From Mycolicibacterium malmesburyense (GTDB taxonomy: Bacteria > Actinomycetota > Actinomycetes > Mycobacteriales > Mycobacteriaceae): a stretch of DNA of 64,000 nucleotides. The DNA lies in contig NZ_CVTB01000313.1 of NCBI RefSeq assembly GCF_001050015.1, positions 1 to 64,000 of the forward strand, written 5' to 3'. The position numbers and the translations under genes were made by a program. This document shows, in pieces, positions 53,153 to 63,454 of this stretch (the first letter of the stretch is position 1; every line of letters begins with the position of its first letter). The notes under the pieces were generated by a model. The model ran no database searches, was not told the DNA's origin, and saw nothing but the letters and a program-made list of their open reading frames with translations.

Positions 53153-54381
53153 GCGCCGACCCGTCCGCGCGCTTGCTCGTAAACCGCAACCGTCTGCGCG
53201 GCGACCGATTGCCAGCTGAACACCTCGACCGCGCGCTTGCGCCCGTTGGCGCCGAGGCGGGCGAGCTCCCGGGGCGAGTCGAGCAGTTCGCCCAGCACCG
53301 CGGTCAGTTCGTCGACGTCGGCGGGCTTGACCAGCCGGGCGCATTCGCCGTCGGCCCCGACCACCTCCGGCAGTGCGCCTGCGCGGCTGGCCACGATCGG
53401 TGTACCGCTGGCCATCGCCTCCACGGCGGGCAACGAGAAGCCCTCGTAAAGCGAAGGGATACAAGCCACTTCAGCCGATGCCAGCAGGTCGGCCAGCTCG
53501 CCGTCGGAGAGTCCGCTCGAGCTGTGCACGATGTCGGAGATGCCGAGCTCGGCGATGAGCTTCTCGGTGGGCCCGTTCGGTTCGAGCTTGGCGACCAGCT
53601 GCAGTTCGAGGTCGCGTTCCACGCGCAGCCGCGCGACCGCGTGCAGTAGGTGCCGCACGCCCTTGAGCGGAACGTCGGCGCTGGCGATCGCGATGATGCG
53701 GTTGCGCACCCGTCGCTCGGCGGGCTTGAACATCGCGGTGTCCACCCCCAGCGGCACGACGTGCAACTGGCTGGGGGCGACGCCGAAGTCCTCGGCGATG
53801 TCGGCCGCCGATGTCGACGACACCGTCAGCAGCTCGGGCATCTCGCGCGCGACCTGCTTCTGCATCTCGGCGAAGCCGTACCAGCGCCGCACCAGCGGTT
53901 TGCGCCACCACTTGGCGGCCGCGACGTCGACGACCTTGTCGCGGGTGATCGGGTGGTGCACGGTCGCGACCACCGGGAGACCCAGGCCGGCGATCTTGCG
54001 CAGCCCGGTGCCGAGGCACTGGTTGTCGTGCACGACGTCGAACTCGTCGCGGCGCTCGGCCAGCATCCGCGCGGCGCGCAGGCTGAACGTGCGCGGTTCG
54101 GGGAAGCCGGCCGTCCAGGTGGTCAGCAACTCGAGCAGATCGATCGAGGTCTTGATCTCGTTCGGCCACGGGATCCGGAACGGGTCGGGCTCCCGGTACA
54201 GGTCGAGGCTGGGCACCTCGGTCAGCCGGACGCGGGGATCGAGCTCCTCCGGATAGGGCTGGCCCGAGAACACCTCGACGTCGTGGCCCAGGTCCGCGAG
54301 GCCGCGAGAGAGGTAGCGGACGTAGACGCCTTGCCCACCGCAGTGGGTCTTGCTCCGGTACGACAACAGGGCGATGCGCAT
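53146..54381 (-). CDS. GT4-family glycosyltransferase
   Basis: 411 aa from the ATG at 54381 (MRIALLSYRSKTHCGGQGVYVRYLSRGL); a TTG extension to 54438 was not used. A GT-B fold enzyme of family 4: DVVHDNQCLGTGL, PVVATVHHPITRDKVVDV, AMFKPAERRVRNRIIAIASADVPLKGVRHLLHAVARLR (retaining-GT donor region), then SEVACIPSLYEGFSLPAVEAMASGTPIVASRAGALPEVVG, the E-x7-E donor-sugar motif. It retains the anomeric configuration of the sugar. It is the first gene of the operon and has the TetR operator and promoter at 54466-54511. Acceptor unknown. Confidence 0.88.
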   Translation of the reverse strand: MRIALLSYRSKTHCGGQGVYVRYLSRGLADLGHDVEVFSGQPYPEELDPRVRLTEVPSLDLYREPDPFRIPWPNEIKTSIDLLELLTTWTAGFPEPRTFSLRAARMLAERRDEFDVVHDNQCLGTGLRKIAGLGLPVVATVHHPITRDKVVDVAAAKWWRKPLVRRWYGFAEMQKQVAREMPELLTVSSTSAADIAEDFGVAPSQLHVVPLGVDTAMFKPAERRVRNRIIAIASADVPLKGVRHLLHAVARLRVERDLELQLVAKLEPNGPTEKLIAELGISDIVHSSSGLSDGELADLLASAEVACIPSLYEGFSLPAVEAMASGTPIVASRAGALPEVVGADGECARLVKPADVDELTAVLGELLDSPRELARLGANGRKRAVEVFSWQSVAAQTVAVYEQARGRVGAC

Positions 54382-54465
54382 GTTCAACTCAGGACGATGC
54401 GCAGAAGCGGGTTGATCCAGGGCCGGTGAGCTGGACAAATCGTGTCACGCAACAACTCCGAACCT

Positions 54466-54511
54466 TCTGGACATGTGTCCAGACTATAGTTTGACGTGCT
54501 AGCGGACGCAA
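54466..54511 (-). promoter_or_regulatory. Promoter of the glycosyltransferase operon with TetR operator
   Basis: On the minus strand a -35 TTGCGT (54511-54506), a 17-bp spacer and a -10 TATAGT (54488-54483) are followed directly by the operator TCTGGACA-TG-TGTCCAGA (54466-54483, perfect 8-bp arms). The octamer ACTATAGT (54483-54490) is itself palindromic, so it could also serve as a -10 on the plus strand towards the DUF3224 gene. The GGACA...TGTCC core is the same as at the TetR gene 3.8 kb away. Confidence 0.75.
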
Positions 54512-54603
54512 CGCGGCCGTGATGCCTTGACTATCACAGTGGCCGGAGGTCGTGCCTGTCGGGCTGTCGGTTCCGCGCTCCGACGACCGGGTATCCGCCC
54601 GTC

Positions 54604-55005
54604 ATGAGCAGACACATCGAGGCGACCTTCCAGATCGCCAGCTGGGATGAGACGCCCTTCGAGGATGGCGACGAGGCCACCAAGCTCACCGAGGCCCTGG
54701 TCACCAAACGCTACGAGGGCGACATCAAGGGCACGTCGACGACGAAGTGGTTGCTGGCCTACGCACCCGACAAGAGCGCGCTGTTCGTCGGGATCGAGCA
54801 CATCACGGGCACCATCGCGGGCAGCACCGGCGGCCTCGTGTTGTTGCACGACGGCTCGTATCACGACGGCATCGCCAGCGGCGACGTGCGCATCGCGTCG
54901 GGCACCGGCGGGCTGGCCGAGGCGGCGGGCAGCGGGAAGTTCCGCGCCGACCCGTCGGGCGCCATCACCCTCGACGTCGACGGGCTCGACACCGCGGTCC
55001 CCTAG
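54604..55005 (+). CDS. DUF3224 protein
   Basis: 133 aa. The DUF3224 beta-barrel pattern is clear: MSRHIEATFQIASWDETPFEDGDEATKLTEALVTKRYEGDIKGTSTTKWLLAYA, GTIAGSTGGLVLLHDGSY and GIASGDVRIASGTGGLAEAAGSGKFRADPSGAITLDVDG. This is an allene-oxide-cyclase/dirigent-like barrel. Family activity is unknown; the fold often binds small hydrophobic ligands. It is divergent from the glycosyltransferase operon, 120 bp from the bidirectional promoter element, and convergent with the PPOX gene 7 nt later. Confidence 0.87.
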   Translation: MSRHIEATFQIASWDETPFEDGDEATKLTEALVTKRYEGDIKGTSTTKWLLAYAPDKSALFVGIEHITGTIAGSTGGLVLLHDGSYHDGIASGDVRIASGTGGLAEAAGSGKFRADPSGAITLDVDGLDTAVP

Positions 55006-55012
55006 TCCGTGC

Positions 55013-55471
55013 CTAGTCCGGCGGCGGAAACCCCCCGGTGGCGACGGGACCCCACCGCCGCGGGGTGATGCGGATGAGGCACTTGCCCTGGTCGACCATC
55101 GCCCGGCGGTACTCCGACCAATCGGGATGTTCACCGGCGATCGCCCGGTAATAGTCGACCAGCGGCTCGACCGCGTCGGGCAGGCCGATCACCTCCGCGT
55201 CGCCGTCGACCTGAACGTAGGGGCCGTTGAACTCGTCGGACTGCACGACGACGCTGGCCTGCGGACGGCGACGCAGGTTGACCGCCTTGGCGCGCTGCGG
55301 ATAACTCGCGATCACGATGCGGCCGTCCGCGTCGACCCCGCCGGTCACCGGCGAGCTCTGCAGCGACCCGTCGACCCGGAACGTGGTGAGAACCATCCGA
55401 TGCCGCGGCCGGACGAACTCGAGCAGTTCGGGCAGGTCGACGGCGTCGGCGGTCGCGTACTTGGGGGCCAT
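55013..55471 (-). CDS. PPOX-class F420-dependent enzyme (split beta-barrel)
   Basis: 152 aa. A flavin/F420-binding split-barrel protein: MAPKYATADAVDLPELLEFVRPRHRMVLTTFRVDGSLQSSPVTGGVDADGRIVIASYPQRAKAVNLRRRPQASVVVQSDEF, then YVQVDGDAEVIGLPDAVEPLVDYYRAIAGEHPDWSEYRRAMVDQGKCLIRITPRRWGP. This resembles the FDOR-B group (Rv1155/Rv2991-like), which reduces F420-linked substrates such as biliverdin. It uses F420 or FMN. No operon partner is present; convergent with the DUF3224 gene. Confidence 0.85.
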   Translation of the reverse strand: MAPKYATADAVDLPELLEFVRPRHRMVLTTFRVDGSLQSSPVTGGVDADGRIVIASYPQRAKAVNLRRRPQASVVVQSDEFNGPYVQVDGDAEVIGLPDAVEPLVDYYRAIAGEHPDWSEYRRAMVDQGKCLIRITPRRWGPVATGGFPPPD

Positions 55472-55667
55472 GCCCAGACCCTAGTGACGGCCCTCGGGCC
55501 CGAGATAGTGGAATGGCCCGCTCGGGTGCCCCCTTAAGATTGGCTGCGTGCAATCGGCCCATCAGCGTGACGTGAGAGTTTGCGCGGCGCAACGGGCGGA
55601 ACGGAGTTTGCTGCCGGTGTCTCAGCACACCGCCGACCAGTCCCGCCGTAAGGAAGGTGCGTAGCGC
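55472..55667 (+). promoter_or_regulatory. Upstream region of the mycP1 operon with EspR-like motifs
   Basis: This 196-bp region has a -10-like TAAGAT (55534-55539) and two GAG-TTTGC elements: TTTGCGC at 55579-55585 and TTTGCTG at 55607-55613, 28 bp apart. The second matches the reported EspR consensus TTTGC[TC][GA]. AAGGAAGG (55650-55657) is the likely ribosome-binding site for the GTG at 55668. Short motifs like these arise by chance, so EspR control is only suggested. Confidence 0.35.
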
Positions 55668-57026
55668 GTGCGGCGCATTCTCGAGCGCGTCACGGCGCTG
55701 GCGGCCGTCCTGCTGCTGGCGTTGTTCGCCGCCCCTGCGGCGACGGCGATCGAGCCGCCGACCATCGATCCCGCGGCCGTGCCCCCGGACGAGACCGGCC
55801 CGGACCAGCCGATGGAACAGCGCCGCGTCTGTTCGGCGCCGACGGTGTTTCCCAACTCGAACTTCGCCGACCGGCCGTGGGCCAACGACTATCTGCGGTT
55901 GGCCGAGGCGCAGAAGTTCGCGACCGGCGCCGGCGTCACCGTCGCGGTGATCGACACCGGCGTCGCCGGCTCGCCGCGGGTGCCCGCCGAACCCGGCGGC
56001 GACTTCGTCGACCAGGCCGGCAACGGGATGGCTGACTGCGATGCGCACGGCACCCTCACCGCGTCGATCATCGCGGGCCGGGGCGCACCGACCGACGGCT
56101 TCATCGGGGTCGCGCCCGATGCCCGCATCCTGTCGCTGCGGCAGACCTCCGAGGCGTTCCAGACGGTCGGCGCCCGCCAGGATCCCAACGATCCGAACGC
56201 CACCCAGACCGCCGGATCGCTGCGCAGCCTAGCCCGCGCGGTGGTGCACGCGGCCAACCTCGGCGCGCAGGTCATCAACATCAGCGAAGCGGCCTGTTAC
56301 AAGGTGACCCGCCCGATCAACGAGACGAGCCTGGGCGCGGCGATCAACTACGCGGTCAACGTCAAGGGCGCGGTCATCATCGTCGCCGCCGGCAACACCG
56401 GCCAGGATTGCGCGCAGAACCCGCCCGCCGATCCCGCGGTTCCGACCGATCCGCGAGGCTGGCAGCAGGTGCAGACGATCGTCAGCCCGGCGTGGTACTC
56501 GCCGCTGGTGCTGACCGTCGGCGGCATCGCCCCGAACGGCCAGCCGAGCACGTTCTCGATGTCGGGCCCCTGGCTGGGTGCCGCGGCACCGGCCGAGAAC
56601 CTGGTCGCGCTCGGCTACGACGGCAATCCGGTCAACGCGCTGCAGGGGCAGGACGGCCCGATCCCGATCAGCGGCACGTCGTTCGCCGCGGCCTATGTCT
56701 CCGGTTTGGCGGCGCTGCTCAAACAGCGTTTCCCCGCGCTGACGCCGGCCCAGATCATGAACCGGATCACCGCGACGGCACGTCACCCCGGCGGTGGTGT
56801 CGACAACTACGTCGGCGCCGGAGCGGTCGATCCGGTCGCTGCGCTGACGTGGGACGTGCCCGCCGGGCCCGAGCGGGTGCCCTACCGGGTCAAGGAACTT
56901 CCACCGCCGGTGTTCACCCCGCCGCCCGACCGCGGGCCGATCACGGCGGTCGTCGTCGGCGTGGCCGTGCTCGCGGCCGTCCTCGGGATCGGGGCGCTGG
57001 CTCGCCGCGCGTTGAGGCGCCGATGA
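55668..57026 (+). CDS. mycP1: Mycosin-1, ESX-1 subtilisin-like protease
   Basis: 452 aa with a GTG start. A signal peptide (MRRILERVTALAAVLLLALFAAPAATA) is followed by a mycosin S8 domain. The catalytic triad is in VAVIDTGV (about residue 96), CDAHGTLTAS (about 127) and ISGTSFAAAYVSG (about 337), with the oxyanion Asn in AAGNTGQDC. Several Cys residues match mycosin disulfides. A Pro-rich stretch leads to a C-terminal membrane helix and RRALRRR. Very close to M. tuberculosis MycP1, which cleaves EspB and is needed for ESX-1 secretion. It overlaps eccE1 by 4 nt. Confidence 0.95.
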   Translation: MRRILERVTALAAVLLLALFAAPAATAIEPPTIDPAAVPPDETGPDQPMEQRRVCSAPTVFPNSNFADRPWANDYLRLAEAQKFATGAGVTVAVIDTGVAGSPRVPAEPGGDFVDQAGNGMADCDAHGTLTASIIAGRGAPTDGFIGVAPDARILSLRQTSEAFQTVGARQDPNDPNATQTAGSLRSLARAVVHAANLGAQVINISEAACYKVTRPINETSLGAAINYAVNVKGAVIIVAAGNTGQDCAQNPPADPAVPTDPRGWQQVQTIVSPAWYSPLVLTVGGIAPNGQPSTFSMSGPWLGAAAPAENLVALGYDGNPVNALQGQDGPIPISGTSFAAAYVSGLAALLKQRFPALTPAQIMNRITATARHPGGGVDNYVGAGAVDPVAALTWDVPAGPERVPYRVKELPPPVFTPPPDRGPITAVVVGVAVLAAVLGIGALARRALRRR

Positions 57027-58420
57027 AGAGGCTCTTCGGCATGTTCGGCCTGCGCTTCACGACGGGCCACGCGATCTGGGCGGCGGCGCTGATTCCCGCG
57101 GCCGTCCTGCTGTTCGCCAAGCTGGACCTGCTGTGGCTCGGGATCACGGTCGCCGTGCTCATCGCGCTCGGTTCGGTGGTGACGATCCGCGGCCTGCGGG
57201 TCACCGGTTGGGTCGCCGCGGTTTTCGCATGGCGGCGACGGCATCGGTCGGTTCCGGACCGGCCGTCCGAACCCGCGGTGGGAGCCACCGTGATGCCGGG
57301 CGACCACGTCGCCGTGCGGTGGCAGGACGACCATCTGGTCGCGGCAATCGAGTTGGTGCCGCGCCCGTTCACGCCGACGGTGATCGTCAACGGGTCGGCG
57401 TTCACCGACGACGTCGTCGACACCCGCCTCGTCGAACGCCTCGTCTCCGCACACTGTCCCGACGTCGAGGCCGACGTGGTGGCCTCCGGGTACCGGGTCG
57501 GCAAGACCGCTCCCGGCGCGTTGATTTCGCTGTACGAGCAGGTGGTCGGCCCGTATCCGGCGCCGGCGAACAGGCGAACCTGGATCGTGCTGCGGGCCGA
57601 CCCCGAGCCCACCCGCAGGTCGTCGCAGCGCCGCGACTCCGGCGTCGCCGGACTGGCCCGCTATCTGGTGTCTTCGGCCACACGGATCGCGGATCAGTTG
57701 GCCAGCAACGGAATCGACGCCCGGCCCGCACGCAGCTTCGACGACCTGGACCGGGCGACCGAGATCAGCTTCGAACGCGAGACGTGGTCGGCGATCAAGG
57801 GCCGCAGCACGTTCACGGCCGCATACACCGCGCCGGGCGGTCCGGACGTGTGGTGGTCGGCGCGCGCCGACCACACGATCACCAGAATCCGCATCCGGCC
57901 CGGCGAGGCGCCCCGGTCGACGGTGCTGCTGACCACCTTGGCGAATCCCACGACACCGCGCGGCTTTTCATGTCTGTTCGGCGGACAGCGCGCGGCCCTG
58001 CACGGCATCAGCCCCGTCGCCGACCGCCACTACGAGCTGCCGATCGGGTCGGCGGGGGTGCTGGTCGGTGAGACCGCCGACCGCTACCCGGTCTACATGC
58101 CGTTCGACGACGTCGACGTGAGCATCAACCTCGGTGACTCCCGGCTGTTCATCCAGTTCATCGTGCGGTCCGCGGCGGCGGGCGCCGTCGTCACCCTGTC
58201 CCCGCAGTTCGACGAATTCGCCGGTTACGTCAACGCCAGGATCGGCGACGAGACCAAGGTTGCGTGGCCGCATGCGACGACCTATCTGGGCCCGCACCCC
58301 GGTATCGGTCGAGTCGTGTTGCGCAGCAACTACATCGAGACCCCGCGCCATCGTCAGCTGCCGATCCGGCTGATCAACCCGCGTGAGGAGAGCCGCTACC
58401 AGATGGTGCTCGAGGGCTGA
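57023..58420 (+). CDS. eccE1: ESX-1 secretion component EccE1
   Basis: 465 aa from an ATG overlapping the mycP1 stop. Two N-terminal membrane helices (about residues 10-55; TTGHAIWAAALIPAAVLLFAKLDLLWLGITVAVLIALG) precede the EccE domain (VIVNGSAFTDDVVDTRLVERLVSAHCPDVEADVV, YRVGKTAPGALISLYEQVVGPYPAPANRRTWIVLRADPEPT). EccE forms the outer part of the ESX inner-membrane complex with EccB, C and D. The EccB1, EccCa1/Cb1 and EccD1 genes are not in the window. Length agrees with M. tuberculosis Rv3882c. Confidence 0.94.
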   Translation: MKRLFGMFGLRFTTGHAIWAAALIPAAVLLFAKLDLLWLGITVAVLIALGSVVTIRGLRVTGWVAAVFAWRRRHRSVPDRPSEPAVGATVMPGDHVAVRWQDDHLVAAIELVPRPFTPTVIVNGSAFTDDVVDTRLVERLVSAHCPDVEADVVASGYRVGKTAPGALISLYEQVVGPYPAPANRRTWIVLRADPEPTRRSSQRRDSGVAGLARYLVSSATRIADQLASNGIDARPARSFDDLDRATEISFERETWSAIKGRSTFTAAYTAPGGPDVWWSARADHTITRIRIRPGEAPRSTVLLTTLANPTTPRGFSCLFGGQRAALHGISPVADRHYELPIGSAGVLVGETADRYPVYMPFDDVDVSINLGDSRLFIQFIVRSAAAGAVVTLSPQFDEFAGYVNARIGDETKVAWPHATTYLGPHPGIGRVVLRSNYIETPRHRQLPIRLINPREESRYQMVLEG

Positions 58421-58446
58421 GCCGACATGCGGGCGCAGGGGTAGCG

Positions 58447-59973
58447 ATGGGCGAGGTTCAGCGGGTCGAACCGGCGGAACTCACCAAGCAGTCCGCCGAG
58501 ATGCGCGGTGTCGACTGGCACAACCCCTTTGCCCGAACGGTGGCGCCGCCGGACGCGTTGCCGTCCTCGGCCGCCGCCGTCGCCAACCTGAACGCCAACG
58601 CGCAGTCGCTGCTGGAGTTCCAGCGGTGGGCCGAGACGGAGAACCAGCGCATCGCCGAGACGCTGCAGATCGCCGCCGACGCCTACACCCGGGTCGACGA
58701 AACATGCGGCAGGGCAATCGAAGATCCGGCCCGCCAGGCGGCGGTCGAATCGATCGTGGTGCCCGCTCCGGCGACGCCGCCACCCGCACCGCCCCATCCC
58801 GTCGGTGCGCCGCAGCGCGTCGATGCGGGCGGCTACAGCGACGTCCACAACACCCAGGCCGACCTGACCGCCGGCGACGACGGCGCCTCGCTGAAGGCGG
58901 CGCTGCTGCAGTGGGGACTGGCCGCCAGCCGCATCCGGGACAACGCGCCGCGGCCGCCCAGCGGGGACTGGGAGGGCCGGGCCGCCGACGCGGCCTACGC
59001 CAGGATGGCCGAGTTCGGGGGTTGGCTGGAGCAGCTCGCCGAGGGCTGGCGGGACCTGGCGGAGGCTGCGGCGAAAATCGTTGCCGCCCATGACGCCGCG
59101 AAGGCCGAACACGCGGGCATTCATGGTGAGTACGTGAGTCTGGAAACGCAACTGCGCCAGCTCGCGGCGCAGACGACGGTCGGCGGCGGCCTGGCGGCGC
59201 GTGACGAGATGGCGCGAATCCAGAACCGGTTGCAGGAACTGCAGCAGCGGTCCGACGAGGTGCGTCGCGAGTACGCGAGCGGTGCGACGTTCTCGCCGGT
59301 CCGGCCTGAGATGCCGGCGGCCCGGGGCGCCGACAGCGCCGGCGCCGCCGGTGCTCCCGGCGGCGGAGGCCGGCCCGCCGGCGATCCCGCGGGGTTGGCC
59401 CAGCAGATGGCCCCGTCGTTTGGCCGGCGGGCAGGCGCGACCGCGGACAAACCCGGCGGTGGTGCGCGCTCGGTCGGCCAGCCGGGTGGCGGCGCACCGG
59501 CCGGAGACGGCGCGCAGTCGGGCGGAAGTGGTTCGGGCGGCGGCACATCCGCCGGGGCGCCCGGTCCACCGATGCGCACGCCGACGACGGATCCGCGTGT
59601 CCGTCCCGCCGCGGCGAGCGGCGGGGCCGGGGCCGGCCGCGGCGGTGGAGGCGCGGGAGGCGGCGGGATGCCCGCGACCCCGATGTCGGCGCCGGTGACG
59701 GCGGAGACGGTCGCGCCCGCGCCGAGCGCCCCGGCCGTTGCGGGTGCCGCACCGGGATCGGCGACGGACGGGCGCGCGATGGCCGGGATGGGGGGCATGG
59801 CGCCGATGGCCCACGGCGCGGGGGCCCCGCAGGGCAAGGAGAAGCGGCGCGATCCCAAGGTCGCCCCCGACGAGTCCCTCTACACCGAGGACCGGCCGTG
59901 GACCGAGGCGGTCATCGGGAACCACAGGCGCAGAAGAGCCCTCGACGACCACGGGAGTCGAGAAGACCAGTGA
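58447..59973 (+). CDS. espB: ESX-1 secreted protein EspB
   Basis: 508 aa. The N-terminal half is PE/PPE-like helical, with GDWEG in the position of WxG and the export motif YTRVD (about residue 82, YxxxD). A Gly/Pro/Ala-rich C-terminal half follows (many GGG and GAP repeats). The conserved end SLYTEDRPWTEAVIGNHRRRR matches the C-terminus of M. tuberculosis EspB. EspB is cut by MycP1, forms heptameric rings and binds phosphatidic acid. It is longer than M. tuberculosis EspB (about 460 aa) through a larger Gly-rich part. The 26-nt gap after eccE1 suggests one operon. Confidence 0.92.
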   Translation: MGEVQRVEPAELTKQSAEMRGVDWHNPFARTVAPPDALPSSAAAVANLNANAQSLLEFQRWAETENQRIAETLQIAADAYTRVDETCGRAIEDPARQAAVESIVVPAPATPPPAPPHPVGAPQRVDAGGYSDVHNTQADLTAGDDGASLKAALLQWGLAASRIRDNAPRPPSGDWEGRAADAAYARMAEFGGWLEQLAEGWRDLAEAAAKIVAAHDAAKAEHAGIHGEYVSLETQLRQLAAQTTVGGGLAARDEMARIQNRLQELQQRSDEVRREYASGATFSPVRPEMPAARGADSAGAAGAPGGGGRPAGDPAGLAQQMAPSFGRRAGATADKPGGGARSVGQPGGGAPAGDGAQSGGSGSGGGTSAGAPGPPMRTPTTDPRVRPAAASGGAGAGRGGGGAGGGGMPATPMSAPVTAETVAPAPSAPAVAGAAPGSATDGRAMAGMGGMAPMAHGAGAPQGKEKRRDPKVAPDESLYTEDRPWTEAVIGNHRRRRALDDHGSREDQ

Positions 59974-60308
59974 GCGACGAGATGCATCCCGAGGTCGCCG
60001 CCGTGCTCCGGCAGGCGCAGCGGCTGCAGTCGCTGATGGACGACCAGCTGCGCCGAATGGACACTCAGACCTTCACGGGTACCGATGAATCCGAAACCGT
60101 GGAGGTGACGCTCGACGGTCACCATCACCTGACGGGTGCCGCCATCGAGGACGGGCTGCTGCGCCTCGGTGTCGAAGAGGTGCAGAAGCGGCTCAACGAG
60201 GCGCTGCACGAGGCGACCGCCGCGGCCACCGCGTCGCTCGAGGCCGACCGCGACCGGATCGACGCCGCCGTCGCCGAAATCACCGAAATCGCCGACGGAA
60301 ACCGCTAG
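59970..60308 (+). CDS. espL: EspL, YbaB/EbfC-fold ESX-1 associated protein
   Basis: 112 aa from a GTG overlapping the espB stop. A YbaB/EbfC-like fold: MHPEVAAVLRQAQRLQSLMDDQLRRMDTQTFTGTDESETVEVTLDGHHHLTGAAIEDGLLRLGVEEVQKRLNEALHEATAAATASLEADRDRID. EspL binds EspB and affects its stability in the cytoplasm in M. marinum/M. tuberculosis. It ends the operon, with a 4-nt convergent overlap with the next gene. In M. tuberculosis espK follows; here it is absent and replaced by a metallohydrolase gene. Confidence 0.9.
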   Translation: MSDEMHPEVAAVLRQAQRLQSLMDDQLRRMDTQTFTGTDESETVEVTLDGHHHLTGAAIEDGLLRLGVEEVQKRLNEALHEATAAATASLEADRDRIDAAVAEITEIADGNR

Positions 60309-60799
60309 CGCACACCCTCTTTCGCGTACACGACGCGCAGCACGTGGGCGACCTCGGGGCCCATCACCGTCTCGGCGAGTTCGCAGAAGGTGGCCACGAA
60401 CTGCGGCCCGTGCGGAGGAGCGACGTCGCAGAGGTGATGCGCGATCTCGTGCAGCACCACCAATTCGCGTAAGGCCCAACGGGTTTGAACCTCGGGAACG
60501 GCGATGGCCGCGCCGTCACCGTCGACCTCGTAGTGCGCCGCGCCGGCCCCGCGCCTGGGCCGCACGCCGAGCGGAGCCGCCCGGGGCCACCGTTGCCGCA
60601 CCGCAGGATGGGACAGCACGTCGTCGACATACCGCTGCACCGACTCCACCGAGGCGAAGCGCGCCTCGGGCGGCAGCGTCAACGAGGTGCCGAAGAACTC
60701 GATGACCCGATTGCCGTGCTCGGCGGCCCTGTCGAACAAGGTCCGGACGAACTCCTCGGCGGCGTAGACCTTCGCCCGCTGGGTATCGCGCGGCGTCAC
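60305..60799 (-). CDS. TIGR04338-type zinc metallohydrolase
   Basis: 164 aa from the GTG at 60799, overlapping the DUF2786 stop (GTGA). It shows the zincin motif ELVVLHEIAHHLCDVAPPHGPQFVATFCELAETVMG (HExxH-like with a further His ten residues on), a core like that of SprT or putative metallohydrolases of TIGR04338. The N-terminal RAKVYAAEEFVRTLFDRAAEHGNRVIEFFGTSLTLPPEARFASVESVQRYVDDVL matches the same family. It is always reported near DUF2786 genes in actinobacteria. Substrate unknown. Confidence 0.85.
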   Translation of the reverse strand: MTPRDTQRAKVYAAEEFVRTLFDRAAEHGNRVIEFFGTSLTLPPEARFASVESVQRYVDDVLSHPAVRQRWPRAAPLGVRPRRGAGAAHYEVDGDGAAIAVPEVQTRWALRELVVLHEIAHHLCDVAPPHGPQFVATFCELAETVMGPEVAHVLRVVYAKEGVR

Positions 60800-61569
60800 G
60801 TCCGGCCGGAGGCCCTGCCGTTGCCGGGCAGCGCGGAGCGGGCGCTCGCGAGTTCCGGGCTGGGCCCGAGCCTGGCCTTGCGCCCGGCGCGGTCGCCCGC
60901 GCGGCGAGCGGCCGAGGAGTAGCCGGCCGTCGCGCTGGTCGCCCGCCAGGTGCCGCGCGCCTCCGACGTCTGTCGGTAGAAGTCGCGTAGCTCGAGGTCC
61001 TTGTCCCGCAATGCGATCGCGGTCCCGGGCCGGCTGTCGCGGCTGTTCGTCGCTTCCCGCCGCGCCTCCTCCCGCGCCTCGGCCAGCCGCTGGCCGATGC
61101 GGGCGCCGAACGCCAGCTGAAAGTTGATGCGGGCGGTGATGGTGGGGGTGGGGCGGTGGGCGCCCGACTCGATGTAGGCCTGCGAGGCCTTGACCATCTG
61201 CGTCACCAGGCTCGCGTACAGCGCGTGGCTGGAGTCGATGTCCTCGGGGAAGCCATAGGCGTAGACGAACGTCGAGTTCGACGCGACATCGCACTTCACG
61301 TCGTTGGCAAGCGCGATCACCGTGAACAACTGGACGTAGGTGCGCAAGCCCCGGGTACCGGCATCGCCGATCGTGATGGTGCGCTGTATCGGCATCTGCG
61401 CCTTGGTGCGTTGATCGGAGTGCGACCGCGCCACGGCGAGATCGATCGAGGTGGCCGTCGCCAGTCGCTGCGCGGCGGCCATGAACGCGTCGGCCTCGTG
61501 CGGGTTGTCGGTGCCCTCGGCCTGGCGCAGCAGGGCGGCGATGCGGGCCAGCATCTTGTCGTCAGTCAT
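60796..61569 (-). CDS. DUF2786-containing protein
   Basis: 257 aa from the ATG at 61569 (MTDDKMLARIAALLRQAEGTDNPHEADAFMAAAQRLATATSIDLAVARSHSD), the DUF2786 signature. A central domain carries TYVQLFTVIALANDVKCDVASNSTFVYAYGFPEDIDSSHALYASLVTQMVKASQAYIESG, and a basic Arg/Ala-rich tail follows. Phage and actinobacterial DUF2786 proteins often precede a zinc metallohydrolase, as here. The pair is translated in step and probably forms one functional unit. Function unknown. Confidence 0.88.
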   Translation of the reverse strand: MTDDKMLARIAALLRQAEGTDNPHEADAFMAAAQRLATATSIDLAVARSHSDQRTKAQMPIQRTITIGDAGTRGLRTYVQLFTVIALANDVKCDVASNSTFVYAYGFPEDIDSSHALYASLVTQMVKASQAYIESGAHRPTPTITARINFQLAFGARIGQRLAEAREEARREATNSRDSRPGTAIALRDKDLELRDFYRQTSEARGTWRATSATAGYSSAARRAGDRAGRKARLGPSPELASARSALPGNGRASGRT

Positions 61570-61585
61570 GCGCGTCAGGTTAGGG

Positions 61586-63417
<1,832 letters not shown>

Positions 63418-63454
63418 CTATCCGTTGTCGGACCCACTGATTAAGCTCGGCGGC

